Positions 46,286 through 55,884 of a stretch of DNA of 64,000 nt are shown here, piece by piece (the first letter of the stretch is position 1; every line of letters begins with the position of its first letter). Location: assembly GCA_015231795.1 (NCBI GenBank), contig JADGAX010000001.1, positions 62,001 through 126,000 on the forward strand, in the 5' to 3' direction. A program made the translations under genes and the position numbers. Under the pieces are notes generated by a model. It made no database searches, was not told the DNA's origin, and was given only the letters and a program-made list of their open reading frames with translations. The DNA comes from Alphaproteobacteria bacterium (GTDB taxonomy: Bacteria > Pseudomonadota > Alphaproteobacteria > Rhodospirillales > WMHbin7).

Positions 46286-49200
46286 CGGGTTTCATTCATC
46301 TGCGCGTGCATAGCGCCTATTCCTTGGCCGAAGGGGCGATCAAGGTCAAGGAACTGGTCAAGCTGACCGAAAAGCACAAGATGCCCGCGGTGGCGCTGAC
46401 CGACACCAGCAATCTGTTCGGAGGCCTTGATTTCTCATCGGCCTGCACGGATGCCGGAATCCAGCCCATCGTCGGCTGCCAATTGGCGATCAGAAGGGAC
46501 GAGGTCGAAGGCAGTGGGGCCTTTCGCGAAGGCCGCAAGCCGGAGCCTGACAGCGTGGTCGTCTTGTGCCAGAACCCGGACGGATACGCCAATCTGCTGA
46601 AATTGGTCAGCAAGGCCTTTTTGGAAACCGAGGCGGGCGAGACGCCGCAAATAACGATTGCCGATCTGGAAAGTCGGGCAGGGGGATTGTTGCTGCTGAC
46701 CGGCGGCGTTGCGGGTCCCATCGGACGCTTGTTGCTGGAAGGGGCGAAAGACAAAGCGCGCGACTTGTTGATCCGGTTCAAAGCTGCTTTTCCCAATCGA
46801 CTGTATATGGAAATCCAGCGCCATGGCCTGGACGATGAACGCAAGACCGAGCCGGGATTCTTGGATTTTGCCTATGAGCTGGATATCCCGCTGCTTGCCA
46901 CCAACGAATGTTTCTTCGGTCCCGAAAGCATGTACGAGGCGCATGACGCGCTATTATGCATTGCTGGCGGCGCCTATGTGTCGCAGCCCGAACGCAGGCG
47001 CGTGACGCCCGAACACCGATTCAAGTCGGGCGATGAAATGCGCATGCTGTTCGCCGATCTGCTCGAAGCGGTGGACAACACGTTAACGGTCGCCAAACGC
47101 TGCGCCTACTGGCCCGCCAAAATCAAGCCGATCTTGCCCGTCTATACCAAACTGGAAGGACGCAGCGAGGAAGAGGCTTTGCGCCAAATGGCCCGTGACG
47201 GGCTTGAGAGACGATTGCCCGTGCATGTCTTCAACGAGGATATGGACGATGACCAAAAGGCGCATGCCGCCAAGCCATATCGCGAGCGCCTTGATTACGA
47301 GTTGGACGTCATCGTAAAAATGGGGTTCCCCGGCTATTTCCTGATCGTCGCCGACTTCATCCAATGGGCCAAGGAACACGATATTCCGGTGGGGCCGGGG
47401 CGCGGTTCGGGCGCCGGTTCGGTGGTGGCCTGGGCGCTGACCATCACCGACCTTGATCCACTTCGCTTCAACCTATTGTTCGAACGCTTCTTGAATCCGG
47501 AACGCGTGTCGATGCCCGACTTCGATATCGATTTCTGCCAGGATCGCCGCGACGAGGTGATCCGTTACGTGCAGAAGGAATACGGCCATGATCGGGTGGC
47601 GCAGATCATCACTTTCGGAAAATTGCAAGCCAGGGCGGCATTGCGCGATGTGGGCCGCGTTCTGGAAATGCCCTACGGCCAAGTGGACCGCATCTGCAAG
47701 CTGGTGCCGCAAAATCCCGCCAAGCCGGTTACCATCGCCGAAGCAATCGATAGCGAACCGCTTTTGGGGCAGATGCGCGAAGCCGATCCGGTGGTGGGCA
47801 AACTGCTGGATGTGGGCCAAAAGCTGGAAGGGCTTTACCGCCATGCTTCCACCCATGCCGCTGGCGTGGTGATCGGCGACCGTCCGCTGGACGAACTGGT
47901 GCCGCTGTACCGCGATCCCAGATCAGACATGCCGGTTACGCAATTCAACATGAAATGGGTGGAATCGGCGGGCCTGGTCAAGTTCGACTTTCTGGGACTG
48001 AAGACGCTGACCGTGTTGCAAACGGCGGTCAGGCTGGCCAGGCCAAAGGGGGTCGAGATCGACCTGTCGGCCCTGCCGCTCGATGACCGGCCCACCTACG
48101 AGATGCTGGGGCGCGGCGACACGGTCGGCGTGTTCCAGTTGGAAAGTGCGGGCATGCGCGATGTGCTGAAGGGCCTTAAGCCCGACACGTTGGAAGACAT
48201 CATCGCCGTGGTGGCGCTGTATCGTCCCGGCCCGATGGGCAATATCCCCAGCTACATCAAGCGCAAACATGGGCAGGAAACGCCCGACTATCTGCATCCC
48301 ACGCTGGAACCCATCTTGAAAGAGACCTTCGGCATCATGGTCTATCAGGAACAGGTGATGCAGATCGCCCAGGTCCTGTCGGGTTATTCGCTGGGCGGCG
48401 CCGATCTGTTGCGCCGCGCCATGGGCAAAAAGAATCAGCAGGAGATGGACGACCAGCGCAAGAACTTCGTGGAAGGCGCGTTGGCTCGAAAGGTGGCGGA
48501 ATCGCAGGCCTCGCACATCTTCGACATGGTGGCGAAATTCGCCGAATACGGCTTCAACAAAAGCCATGCCGCCGCCTATGCCGTGGTGGCCTATCAAACC
48601 GCCTGGATGAAGGCCAATCATCCGGTGGAATTCATCGCGGCTTCCATGACCTACGACATGGGATCCACCGACAAGCTGTCGGTCTTCCGCCAGGAATTGG
48701 ATCGCCTGAAGGTGAAGCTGCTGCCGCCCGACGTCAATAAATCCATGCCGACATTCGCCGTCGAGAATGGCCAAGTGCGCTACGCGCTGGCCGCCATCAA
48801 GAATGTCGGTCTGGCGGCCATGCAGTTGCTGGTCGATGAGCGCTTGAAAAACGGCCCTTTCAAGGACGTGGCCGATCTCTTCCGCAGGCTGGATACGAAA
48901 ACCTTGAACCGTCGTCAGGTTGAAAATCTGATTCGCGCCGGCGCCTTCGACAGTCTCGACAACAACCGCGCCCGTTTGATGGATGGGCTGGACATCTTGA
49001 TGCGAGAAGCCAGCGCCGCCCAGGAAGAGCGCGAAAGCGGCCAATCCAGCCTGTTCGGCGCCATCGATCCCAAGGCCAACGCGCCCAGGCTGCCCAACCG
49101 GACCGACTGGCCGCCTATGGACCGGCTGAAAGAGGAATTCGCGGCCATCGGCTTTTACCTGTCGGCCCATCCGCTGGATGCCTATGCCAAAAGCCTGGAA

Positions 49201-49737
49201 CGTCTGCATGTCATCAAATGCACGGAACTGCCTGGGCATCTGGCGGCTGGCGGCAAAAGCCGGGTGAAGCTGGCTGGCGTTCTGATCGGCAAACAGGAGC
49301 GCACCAGCCAGCGCGGCTCGCGCTTCGCCTTCGCCCAGGTTTCCGACATGACGGGCACGTTTGAAGTGACGCTGTTTTCCGAAGTATTGGCCGCCTCGCG
49401 CGATCTTTTGGAAAGCGGCCAGCCCCTGCTGCTGACTGTCGATGCCCGCATGGAAGAAGAGCAGGTCAAGCTGCTGGCCCAGGAAATTTCGGCTCTTGAT
49501 CAGGCGGCGGCAAAAACATCGGGCGGCATCAAGGTCTATTTCGCCGATGTCTCGCCGGTGGCCGAAGTGAAATCCCTGCTGTCCAAGGAAGCCAGAGGAA
49601 AAGGGCGGGTTATTCTGGTGCCGCAAACCGAACAAGGCGAAGTCGAAATGTTGCTCAAGGGAAGTTACGCCCTGTCGCCCAGCTTGTTGTCGGGTTTGCG
49701 CGCCGTTCAAGGCGTTCGGGAATTAAGGGAAATCTAA
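46282..49737 (+). CDS. dnaE: DNA polymerase III alpha subunit
   Basis: 1151 residues, the replicative polymerase. PHP domain at the N-terminus (HLRVHSAYSLAEGAIKVKEL), then the C-family palm: GPGRGSGAGSVVAWALTI and the catalytic PDFDIDFCQDRRDEVI with the essential Asp pair, HASTHAAGVVIGD in the fingers, an HhH region (YGFNKSHAAAYAVVAYQTAW) and a C-terminal OB domain. Length matches DnaE1 rather than the error-prone DnaE2. The ATG lies in the last codons of the glycosyltransferase-like gene, an unusual partner for dnaE. Confidence 0.97.
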   Translation: MTGFIHLRVHSAYSLAEGAIKVKELVKLTEKHKMPAVALTDTSNLFGGLDFSSACTDAGIQPIVGCQLAIRRDEVEGSGAFREGRKPEPDSVVVLCQNPDGYANLLKLVSKAFLETEAGETPQITIADLESRAGGLLLLTGGVAGPIGRLLLEGAKDKARDLLIRFKAAFPNRLYMEIQRHGLDDERKTEPGFLDFAYELDIPLLATNECFFGPESMYEAHDALLCIAGGAYVSQPERRRVTPEHRFKSGDEMRMLFADLLEAVDNTLTVAKRCAYWPAKIKPILPVYTKLEGRSEEEALRQMARDGLERRLPVHVFNEDMDDDQKAHAAKPYRERLDYELDVIVKMGFPGYFLIVADFIQWAKEHDIPVGPGRGSGAGSVVAWALTITDLDPLRFNLLFERFLNPERVSMPDFDIDFCQDRRDEVIRYVQKEYGHDRVAQIITFGKLQARAALRDVGRVLEMPYGQVDRICKLVPQNPAKPVTIAEAIDSEPLLGQMREADPVVGKLLDVGQKLEGLYRHASTHAAGVVIGDRPLDELVPLYRDPRSDMPVTQFNMKWVESAGLVKFDFLGLKTLTVLQTAVRLARPKGVEIDLSALPLDDRPTYEMLGRGDTVGVFQLESAGMRDVLKGLKPDTLEDIIAVVALYRPGPMGNIPSYIKRKHGQETPDYLHPTLEPILKETFGIMVYQEQVMQIAQVLSGYSLGGADLLRRAMGKKNQQEMDDQRKNFVEGALARKVAESQASHIFDMVAKFAEYGFNKSHAAAYAVVAYQTAWMKANHPVEFIAASMTYDMGSTDKLSVFRQELDRLKVKLLPPDVNKSMPTFAVENGQVRYALAAIKNVGLAAMQLLVDERLKNGPFKDVADLFRRLDTKTLNRRQVENLIRAGAFDSLDNNRARLMDGLDILMREASAAQEERESGQSSLFGAIDPKANAPRLPNRTDWPPMDRLKEEFAAIGFYLSAHPLDAYAKSLERLHVIKCTELPGHLAAGGKSRVKLAGVLIGKQERTSQRGSRFAFAQVSDMTGTFEVTLFSEVLAASRDLLESGQPLLLTVDARMEEEQVKLLAQEISALDQAAAKTSGGIKVYFADVSPVAEVKSLLSKEARGKGRVILVPQTEQGEVEMLLKGSYALSPSLLSGLRAVQGVRELREI

Positions 49738-49750
49738 TAAACGAAAGACT

Positions 49751-49774
49751 TGTTTTTCAACCCCGTGAAAAACA
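49751..49774. terminator. Stem-loop after dnaE
   Basis: TGTTTTTCA and TGAAAAACA flank ACCCCG, a perfect nine-base stem 14 bases after the dnaE stop. There is no clean T run after it, although the stem itself is A/T-rich on both strands, so it may act as a weak or bidirectional terminator. Confidence 0.5.
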
Positions 49775-49920
49775 CAACATGTATTCTACAATTATTACAA
49801 TAAATCCCATAATCTGAATAAGGTATTACCGAAATTGACATAGCTGAGATCAGTGTTTTCCTCTCCTTTCGTGTTTGACCTTGGTCAATTCTGGCGTTTT
49901 TTGCCATGAGGGAGAGAAGC

Positions 49921-51627
49921 ATGGGTTTTCTTGCGCGGATGAAAGTCTCCAGCCGTATCTTTTTGGGATTCGGCACGACGCTGGCCTTGATGATTGTTGT
50001 GGCTTTGACCGGGGGCGTCAGCCTGATGTCGGTCAGCGGCGGCTTTCATCATTACGAGCAGGCCAGCTCCGACGCTCTGCGCTTGATGGAGCTTGACCGA
50101 GCGGTTGCCGGCTTACGCCGAAATGTCAGCCTGTTCGCGCTGAACGGCGATGAGGAGTCGCTCAAGCGCGTGCACGATCTGGAACAGATGATCAGCGCAG
50201 GCTTGAAAGCTGCCCATGACGAGGAAGAAGACCCCGTCCGCAAGAGCAATCTAGCCAAGCCGCTCGAGAAATTCGCCCAGCATCGCGATCATTTCGCCAC
50301 GATGTCCAAGCTGCGCTTGCAGATCGGCGCCAAGCCGGAAGATGGGGGGCTGGCAGAAGCGCAGTTGGCCGTCGCCAAAATAGTCGATGCTGAATTGACG
50401 CCACGGGAAGAGGAAATCGCAAAAATTCTAAGCGATACTGTGGCGTCCGAAAAGCGCACGATGGCCGATGACGCCGAGACGGCGTACAACATGATCGCCT
50501 TTGCCGAGAGTCTGGTCGTTATCCTGGGCATTGGCGCCACGGTTCTGGGCGTGCTGTTCGCCCTGGTGATTGCCCGTTCGATCGTTGGCCCGGTGAAGGA
50601 GATGACAAACGCCATGGGCCGCTTGGCCGGCGGCGACAAATCAGTCGCCATTCCCGCCACCGAAAATAGCGATGAAATCGGCGAGATGGCCAGGGCGGTG
50701 CTGGTTTTCAAGGAGAACATGATCAAGGCAGATAGGCTGGCGGCCGAGCAAGAGGCGGCGCGTCAGGTTCAGATCAACCGCGCCCAGAAGATTCAGGAAC
50801 TGACCGAGAAATTCGACCTGACCGTTACCGAGACCGTGAATGGCGCTTCCAGTTCGGCGACCGAGCTTGAAGCGACGGCGGAAAGCATGTCGGTGACGGC
50901 CGAACAGACCCAGCGCCAAGCCATCGCCGTCGCAGCGGCTTCTGAAGAGGCGTCGTCGAACGTGCAGACGGTCGCGGCGGCGGCCGAGGAGTTGTCAAGC
51001 TCGATACAGGAAATCAGCCGTCAGGTTTCTCGATCGACAAGCGTCGCCCAGGGTGCGGCCCAGGAGGCCGAGCGCGCCAACGCCATGGTCCAGGGTTTGG
51101 CCGATGCGGCCAACAAGATCGGCGAAGTTGTGCACCTGATCAACGACATCGCATCGCAAACGAATCTTTTGGCCTTGAACGCCACCATCGAAGCGGCCAG
51201 GGCGGGCGACGCGGGCAAGGGATTCGCCGTTGTCGCCAACGAAGTCAAAAGCCTAGCCAATCAAACGGCCAAGGCAACCGACGAGATCAGCCAACAGATT
51301 TCATCGGTCCAGGGCGCAACTCAGGATGCCGTCAATGCCATTCAAAGCATCACCAAAGTGATCAGCCAGGTGAACGAAATTTCGACCGCCATCGCCTCGG
51401 CGGTCGAGGAGCAGGGGGCGGCGACACAGGAAATCGCCCGCAACGCCCAGCAGGCGTCCGGGGCCACCACGGAAGTCTCCAGCCATATTAGCGGCGTGAC
51501 GGGGGGGGCCACCGAAACCGGCAAGGCGGCCAGCCATGTGCTGGAGGCGGCCAGCGCCCTGACCCGCCAAGCCGAGTTGTTGCGCCAGGAAGTTGACGAA
51601 TTCCTGGCTGGCGTGAAGGCAGCGTAA
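49921..51627 (+). CDS. Methyl-accepting chemotaxis protein (first of a pair)
   Basis: 568 residues from the ATG at 49921, chosen because GGGAGAGAAG lies just upstream; the ATG at 49906 has none. Helix 1 ([20 protein letters not shown]) and helix 2 ([20 protein letters not shown]) enclose a ~160-residue helical periplasmic domain, probably a four-helix bundle ligand domain. HAMP and the signalling coiled coil follow, with the hairpin tip [20 protein letters not shown]. There is no C-terminal CheR-docking pentapeptide. Signal unknown. The signalling half is almost identical in DNA to the next chemoreceptor. Confidence 0.92.
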   Translation: MGFLARMKVSSRIFLGFGTTLALMIVVALTGGVSLMSVSGGFHHYEQASSDALRLMELDRAVAGLRRNVSLFALNGDEESLKRVHDLEQMISAGLKAAHDEEEDPVRKSNLAKPLEKFAQHRDHFATMSKLRLQIGAKPEDGGLAEAQLAVAKIVDAELTPREEEIAKILSDTVASEKRTMADDAETAYNMIAFAESLVVILGIGATVLGVLFALVIARSIVGPVKEMTNAMGRLAGGDKSVAIPATENSDEIGEMARAVLVFKENMIKADRLAAEQEAARQVQINRAQKIQELTEKFDLTVTETVNGASSSATELEATAESMSVTAEQTQRQAIAVAAASEEASSNVQTVAAAAEELSSSIQEISRQVSRSTSVAQGAAQEAERANAMVQGLADAANKIGEVVHLINDIASQTNLLALNATIEAARAGDAGKGFAVVANEVKSLANQTAKATDEISQQISSVQGATQDAVNAIQSITKVISQVNEISTAIASAVEEQGAATQEIARNAQQASGATTEVSSHISGVTGGATETGKAASHVLEAASALTRQAELLRQEVDEFLAGVKAA

Positions 51628-51809
51628 GACTAACGATTTGTGGATGGCTGTGGGGCTTGGCTTTGCCTTGCCTCGGTCGTGAGCGCTTGATTATTCTGGC
51701 GAAAGATTGCCGTCAGTCTGGAATTATTTACCGCCAAGGACCAAGTCAAACCTAGGATGACTGAGAGAGTTCGGTTTCTGGGCGGTGCTTGTAATTTTGG
51801 GAGGCGGTC

Positions 51810-53492
51810 ATGCAAGGCACGATCAAGTCAAAGCTGATTACACTGGGCGTCGTTGCCATTCTTGGCCAATCGGTCTTGGCGGGCAGCATCCTGTGGGTCA
51901 ATTCCATCTTGAAGGAATCCTTCGCTTTCGCCGAAATGCGCGGCTCGCAATTGGCCGCCGTCGAAGAAATGCGCCGCGAGATTCTGGCCATCATGCTGGG
52001 CGCCATGGATTCGATCATCGACAAGGATGAAGGCAAGATCCAGCCCGAACGCATGAAGGACATGACCGACGGTCTTTCGAAATTGTCAGAAGGCGCCAAA
52101 AGCCTTCAGGTCTACGCCGACACTGCGGAAGAAAAGCAACTGGCCGCCGGTCTCGAGTCATCCGTTGCCGAATTGAAAACTGGCATTACTGGAAATCTGG
52201 TCAAGGCGATTGAAAGCCGCGCCGGTGAAGACGCCTTCGCCGAGATCGACGACATACTGGACAAGACGGGCGATGGAATCGCCGACAATCTGGCCCGCTT
52301 CGAGCAATCGTTGCGCGGCGAAATGGACGAAGCCAAGAAGGAACAGGATGGCTGGCTTGGCCGCCTGACCCTGATATCGTCGCTGACCTATGTCGTTACG
52401 GCGCTGTTGATGATTGTCGGTTTGGTCATAACGGCTGGCGCGATCATCCGTCCGGTCAACGCGTTGACCAAATCCATGCGCCGTTTGGCGGATGGCGACC
52501 GTCAGGCTGAAATTCCTGCCTTAAGCCAAAAGGACGAAGTGGGCGAGATGGCCCGCGCCGTCGATGTGTTCAAGCAAAACGCGCTTGAGATGGATCGTTT
52601 GCGCGCCGAACAGGACAGGCAGAAGAAGGCTGCCGAAGAGGAACGCAGGCAAGGCATGCATTCCCTGGCCGACAATTTCGACCATTCGGTCGGCGGCGTC
52701 ATGCGCCAGGTTCTAAGCTCGGTAACCGATCTTGAAACGACGGCCAAGAACATGTCGACCATCGCCGACGAGACGATGCGCCAAGCCACCGCCGTCGCCG
52801 CCGCGTCTCAGGAAGCCTCGACGAATGTGCAAACCGTTGCATCCGCCGCCGAGGAATTGTCGGCATCGATTCAGGAAATCAGCCGCCAAGTGGCGCAATC
52901 GACCAAGGTTGCCCACGGCGCCGCCGACGAGGCCGAACGCGCCAACGCCATGGTGCAGGGACTGGCCGAGGCCGCCAACCGGATCGGCGAGGTCGTGCAC
53001 CTGATCAACGACATCGCGTCGCAGACCAATCTTTTGGCCTTGAACGCCACCATCGAGGCCGCCAGGGCAGGGGACGCAGGCAAGGGATTCGCCGTGGTCG
53101 CCAACGAGGTCAAAAGCCTTGCCAACCAAACAGCCAAGGCCACCGATGAAATCAGCCAACAGATTTCCGCCGTTCAAGGGGCAACCCAGAATGCCGTCAA
53201 CGCCATCGAAAGCATCACCAAGGTGATCGGCGAGGTGAATCAGATTTCCACCGCCATCGCCTCGGCGGTGGAAGAGCAAGGTGCTGCCACCCAGGAAATC
53301 GCCCGCAATGTGCAGGAGGCCTCGGGGGCGACGGCTGAAGTGACCAGCCACATCGCTGGCGTCACTCAGGGTGCCGAGAAAACTGGCGGCTCTGCTTCAC
53401 ATGTGCTGATCGCGGCGGAAGGGCTGAGCCGTGAAACCGAGCAATTGCGCCAGCAGGTCGATGGATTCCTGTCGGGCGTGAAAGCCGCGTAG
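51810..53492 (+). CDS. Methyl-accepting chemotaxis protein (second of a pair)
   Basis: 560 residues; GGGAGG precedes the ATG. Helix 1 is [19 protein letters not shown] and helix 2 is [20 protein letters not shown], around a helical periplasmic domain that differs from that of the first receptor (no close match residue by residue). HAMP and the signalling domain, with [20 protein letters not shown], are nearly the same as in the preceding gene. The pair looks like a tandem duplication in which the sensing domains diverged or were exchanged while the signalling domains stayed alike. Confidence 0.92.
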   Translation: MQGTIKSKLITLGVVAILGQSVLAGSILWVNSILKESFAFAEMRGSQLAAVEEMRREILAIMLGAMDSIIDKDEGKIQPERMKDMTDGLSKLSEGAKSLQVYADTAEEKQLAAGLESSVAELKTGITGNLVKAIESRAGEDAFAEIDDILDKTGDGIADNLARFEQSLRGEMDEAKKEQDGWLGRLTLISSLTYVVTALLMIVGLVITAGAIIRPVNALTKSMRRLADGDRQAEIPALSQKDEVGEMARAVDVFKQNALEMDRLRAEQDRQKKAAEEERRQGMHSLADNFDHSVGGVMRQVLSSVTDLETTAKNMSTIADETMRQATAVAAASQEASTNVQTVASAAEELSASIQEISRQVAQSTKVAHGAADEAERANAMVQGLAEAANRIGEVVHLINDIASQTNLLALNATIEAARAGDAGKGFAVVANEVKSLANQTAKATDEISQQISAVQGATQNAVNAIESITKVIGEVNQISTAIASAVEEQGAATQEIARNVQEASGATAEVTSHIAGVTQGAEKTGGSASHVLIAAEGLSRETEQLRQQVDGFLSGVKAA

Positions 53493-53523
53493 CGTTATTG
53501 CTCATCTGCAAGGTTGGATGCGA

Positions 53524-53545
53524 CCTCCCCGAAAGGTTAGGGAGG
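53524..53545 (+). terminator. Possible terminator after the second chemoreceptor
   Basis: CCTCCC and GGGAGG pair around CGAAAGGTTA, 32 bases after the stop codon, followed by a short pyrimidine/T-rich stretch (gtccttcttt). The stem is only six bases. Confidence 0.4.
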
Positions 53546-53627
53546 AGACTGTCCTTCTTTGGGTTGCGCAAGGGGCCGTGAAAAAGCCAGAATGGCTTAT
53601 TCACTTCACGACAGCGCCAAGGACACG

Positions 53628-54281
53628 ATGTCGAGACCAGCCCATGATCGCGCCGATCAACCAGCCATTCGCCTGAACATCAACGGCCAATCCGTTGATG
53701 CGCGCGAAGGCATGACTTTGGTCGAGGCCGCTTGGCAGGCGGGCGTGCCCGGCATTACCAATGTGGGCTGCATGGAGGGCGTTTGCGGCTCGTGCCGCGT
53801 CATGATGCGCCGTGATCGTCAGGTCACTGTCGGCTTGGCCTGCCAGACCTTTGTCGAAAAGGGGCTGGACGTCATTTTCCTGCCGGCCGCTTCCGCCTCG
53901 CGTCATTTCTACGACATTGCCGATTTCAAGGACAGTTGGGACATTCATGCGCGCTTTCACGGCATTTTTCCCGAAGCGTCGCGTTGCCGCCATTGTCATG
54001 GCTGCAATCAATCTTGCCCCAAGGACATCACGGTCGAGGATGGCGTCGCCCTGGCGGCGAGCGGGCGCTATCGCGAGGCGGGAGAAATCTTCTTCGAATG
54101 CGTCATGTGCGAATTGTGCGACGTGGCCTGTCCTGAACTGATCGCTCCGGCCCATGTCGGCTTGTTTTGCAGGCGGGTGACGGCGCATTTCCACTTGCGC
54201 CCACCCAACCTGATCTCGCGGATCGAGGAATTGCGCAAAAAGCGCGAGGAAGCGGACGGCAACGACAAAGGCGAGGAATGA
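53628..54281 (+). CDS. Iron-sulfur subunit of a soluble fumarate-reductase-like complex
   Basis: 217 residues from the ATG at 53628 with AAGGA upstream. The N-terminal half is a plant-type [2Fe-2S] domain (CMEGVCGSCRVMM, then Cys in GLACQTF). The C-terminal half carries two alpha-helical-ferredoxin motifs, CRHCHGCNQSCP and CVMCELCDVACP, as in SdhB/FrdB. The overall plan equals a succinate dehydrogenase/fumarate reductase iron-sulfur chain, but there is no membrane anchor gene nearby. The flavoprotein gene starts four bases later. It lacks the HdrB-like CCG domain that TfrB proteins have. Confidence 0.8.
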   Translation: MSRPAHDRADQPAIRLNINGQSVDAREGMTLVEAAWQAGVPGITNVGCMEGVCGSCRVMMRRDRQVTVGLACQTFVEKGLDVIFLPAASASRHFYDIADFKDSWDIHARFHGIFPEASRCRHCHGCNQSCPKDITVEDGVALAASGRYREAGEIFFECVMCELCDVACPELIAPAHVGLFCRRVTAHFHLRPPNLISRIEELRKKREEADGNDKGEE

Positions 54282-54285
54282 CGCC

Positions 54286-55884
54286 ATGAACAAGGGCATT
54301 CCGTTGCAAGAAGCCTTGGCCGCCTACCGCCCCGATTCCGATCCGGGGCAGGTGCCGCCCATGACCGATGCCGATTCGCTGCTGAGCGAATACCATCCCG
54401 ATCATTTGCGCGGTTCCGTCGTCAAATTGTCGGTGGGTGTCAATTCCGGCGACAGTTGCCAGCGCGATCTGGCTAATCTGCTGCAAACCGAGGCCTTCAT
54501 CGACGAAGCCGATCTGGCGGGCGTTCCGGTCATCGACGCCGACGTGCTTGTCATCGGTGGCGGCGGGGCGGGTTGCGCCGCCGCCCTCATGGCGGCCGAA
54601 CAAGGGGCCAAAGTCCTGCTGGCCACCAAGCTGCGCCTGGGCGACAGCAATACGGTGATGGCAGAGGGCGGCATTCAGGCCGCCATCGAACCGGACGATT
54701 CCATTCAAAAACATATCCAAGATACGCTGCGCGGCGGCCATCATGCGGGCAATCCAAGTTTGGTCGCCAGCATGGCCGAAGACGGCCCCGACGTGTTGCG
54801 CTGGCTGATCAATCTGGGCATGCAGTTCGAACTGACGCCCAGCGGCGATTTGCAAACTAGGCGGGCGGGCGGCATGAGCGCGTCTAGGCTGGTCTATTGC
54901 CGTGATTATACTGGGCTTGAGATGATGCGCGTTCTGCGCGAGGCCGTGTTCCAGCATCGCAGCATCGACGTCTGGGAACAAAGCCCAGCCGTTGAGTTGT
55001 TGTCCAACGAGTTCGGATTGAAATGCGCGGGTGCCGTCTTGATGTCGCTGGCCGATGGGCAAAAGCGTATCGTCCGCACGCGGTCGGTGATTCTGGCCAC
55101 TGGCGGGCTGGGACGATTGCACCTGAACGGCTTTCCCACCTCGAACCATTTGGGCGCCACGGGCGACGGTCTGGTCTTGGCCTATCGGATCGGCGCCAAA
55201 CTGACCGAGCTTGATTCCTTTCAATATCATCCCACCGGGCTTGTCTATCCGTCGCATCTGTCGGGCAAGTTGGTCACCGAGGGCGTGCGCGCGGCGGGCG
55301 CTCTTCTCATCAACGGCAAGGGCCAGCGTTTCGTCGATGAATTGCAGCCCAGGGACATCGTCTGCGCCTCCATCCTGCGCGAATGCCAAGAAGGGCGCGG
55401 CATTCGCATTGATGACGAGCGCAAGGGGGTTTGGCTGGATACGCCGCGTCTTGAGAATTCGCAGCCGGGTTTGCTTGAGCGTCAGTTCCCCAATCTGATG
55501 TCGCGCACCAGGGGGTCGGGCCTTGATCCGCGCACCCAGCCGCTTTTGGTGCATCCCACCCTGCATTACCAGAATGGCGGCATCATCATCAATTCCAAGG
55601 GGGCAACCACGGTTCCAGGCCTGTTCGCCATCGGCGAGGCGGCGGGCGGCATTCACGGGCGCAACCGCATCATGGGCAACGCCCTGCTTGAAATCATCTG
55701 TTTCGGACGGCGCGCGGGCATCGCAGCCGCCGCAGCCGCCAAGCGCGACCGTGGTCCCAAGAAGGTGACGTTGGAACATATCAATCAGTTGCGCCGGGCC
55801 TTGACACTGGCTGGCATGCCGTTGTCGCGCCGGGCGCCCGAGATCCTGCCCAGCTATGCCAGGGGGGGGCTATGGAGCCGATGA
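54286..55884 (+). CDS. Flavoprotein subunit, fumarate reductase/succinate dehydrogenase-like
   Basis: 532 residues. FAD site DVLVIGGGGAGCAAALMAAE near residue 84; active-site segments of the fumarate reductase family follow: AEGGIQAA, FQYHPTGLVYP, the ELQPRDIVCASI Arg, LHYQNGGI and GLFAIGEAAGGIHGRNRIMGN. His and Arg expected for fumarate binding and proton transfer are therefore present, unlike in L-aspartate oxidase-only relatives. An unusual ~80-residue N-terminal extension precedes the FAD domain. With the iron-sulfur and NuoF-like subunits it probably forms a soluble NADH-linked enzyme. Substrate (fumarate or another enoate) is inferred. Confidence 0.8.
   Translation: MNKGIPLQEALAAYRPDSDPGQVPPMTDADSLLSEYHPDHLRGSVVKLSVGVNSGDSCQRDLANLLQTEAFIDEADLAGVPVIDADVLVIGGGGAGCAAALMAAEQGAKVLLATKLRLGDSNTVMAEGGIQAAIEPDDSIQKHIQDTLRGGHHAGNPSLVASMAEDGPDVLRWLINLGMQFELTPSGDLQTRRAGGMSASRLVYCRDYTGLEMMRVLREAVFQHRSIDVWEQSPAVELLSNEFGLKCAGAVLMSLADGQKRIVRTRSVILATGGLGRLHLNGFPTSNHLGATGDGLVLAYRIGAKLTELDSFQYHPTGLVYPSHLSGKLVTEGVRAAGALLINGKGQRFVDELQPRDIVCASILRECQEGRGIRIDDERKGVWLDTPRLENSQPGLLERQFPNLMSRTRGSGLDPRTQPLLVHPTLHYQNGGIIINSKGATTVPGLFAIGEAAGGIHGRNRIMGNALLEIICFGRRAGIAAAAAAKRDRGPKKVTLEHINQLRRALTLAGMPLSRRAPEILPSYARGGLWSR

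Noticed and set aside
47923-49710. Minus-strand open frame of 595 codons inside dnaE
   Set aside because: Antisense shadow of the polymerase gene; no signature or ribosome site.
54103-55779. Minus-strand frame of 558 codons opposite the flavoprotein gene
   Set aside because: The plus-strand frame has a full set of FAD and active-site motifs; the antisense has none.
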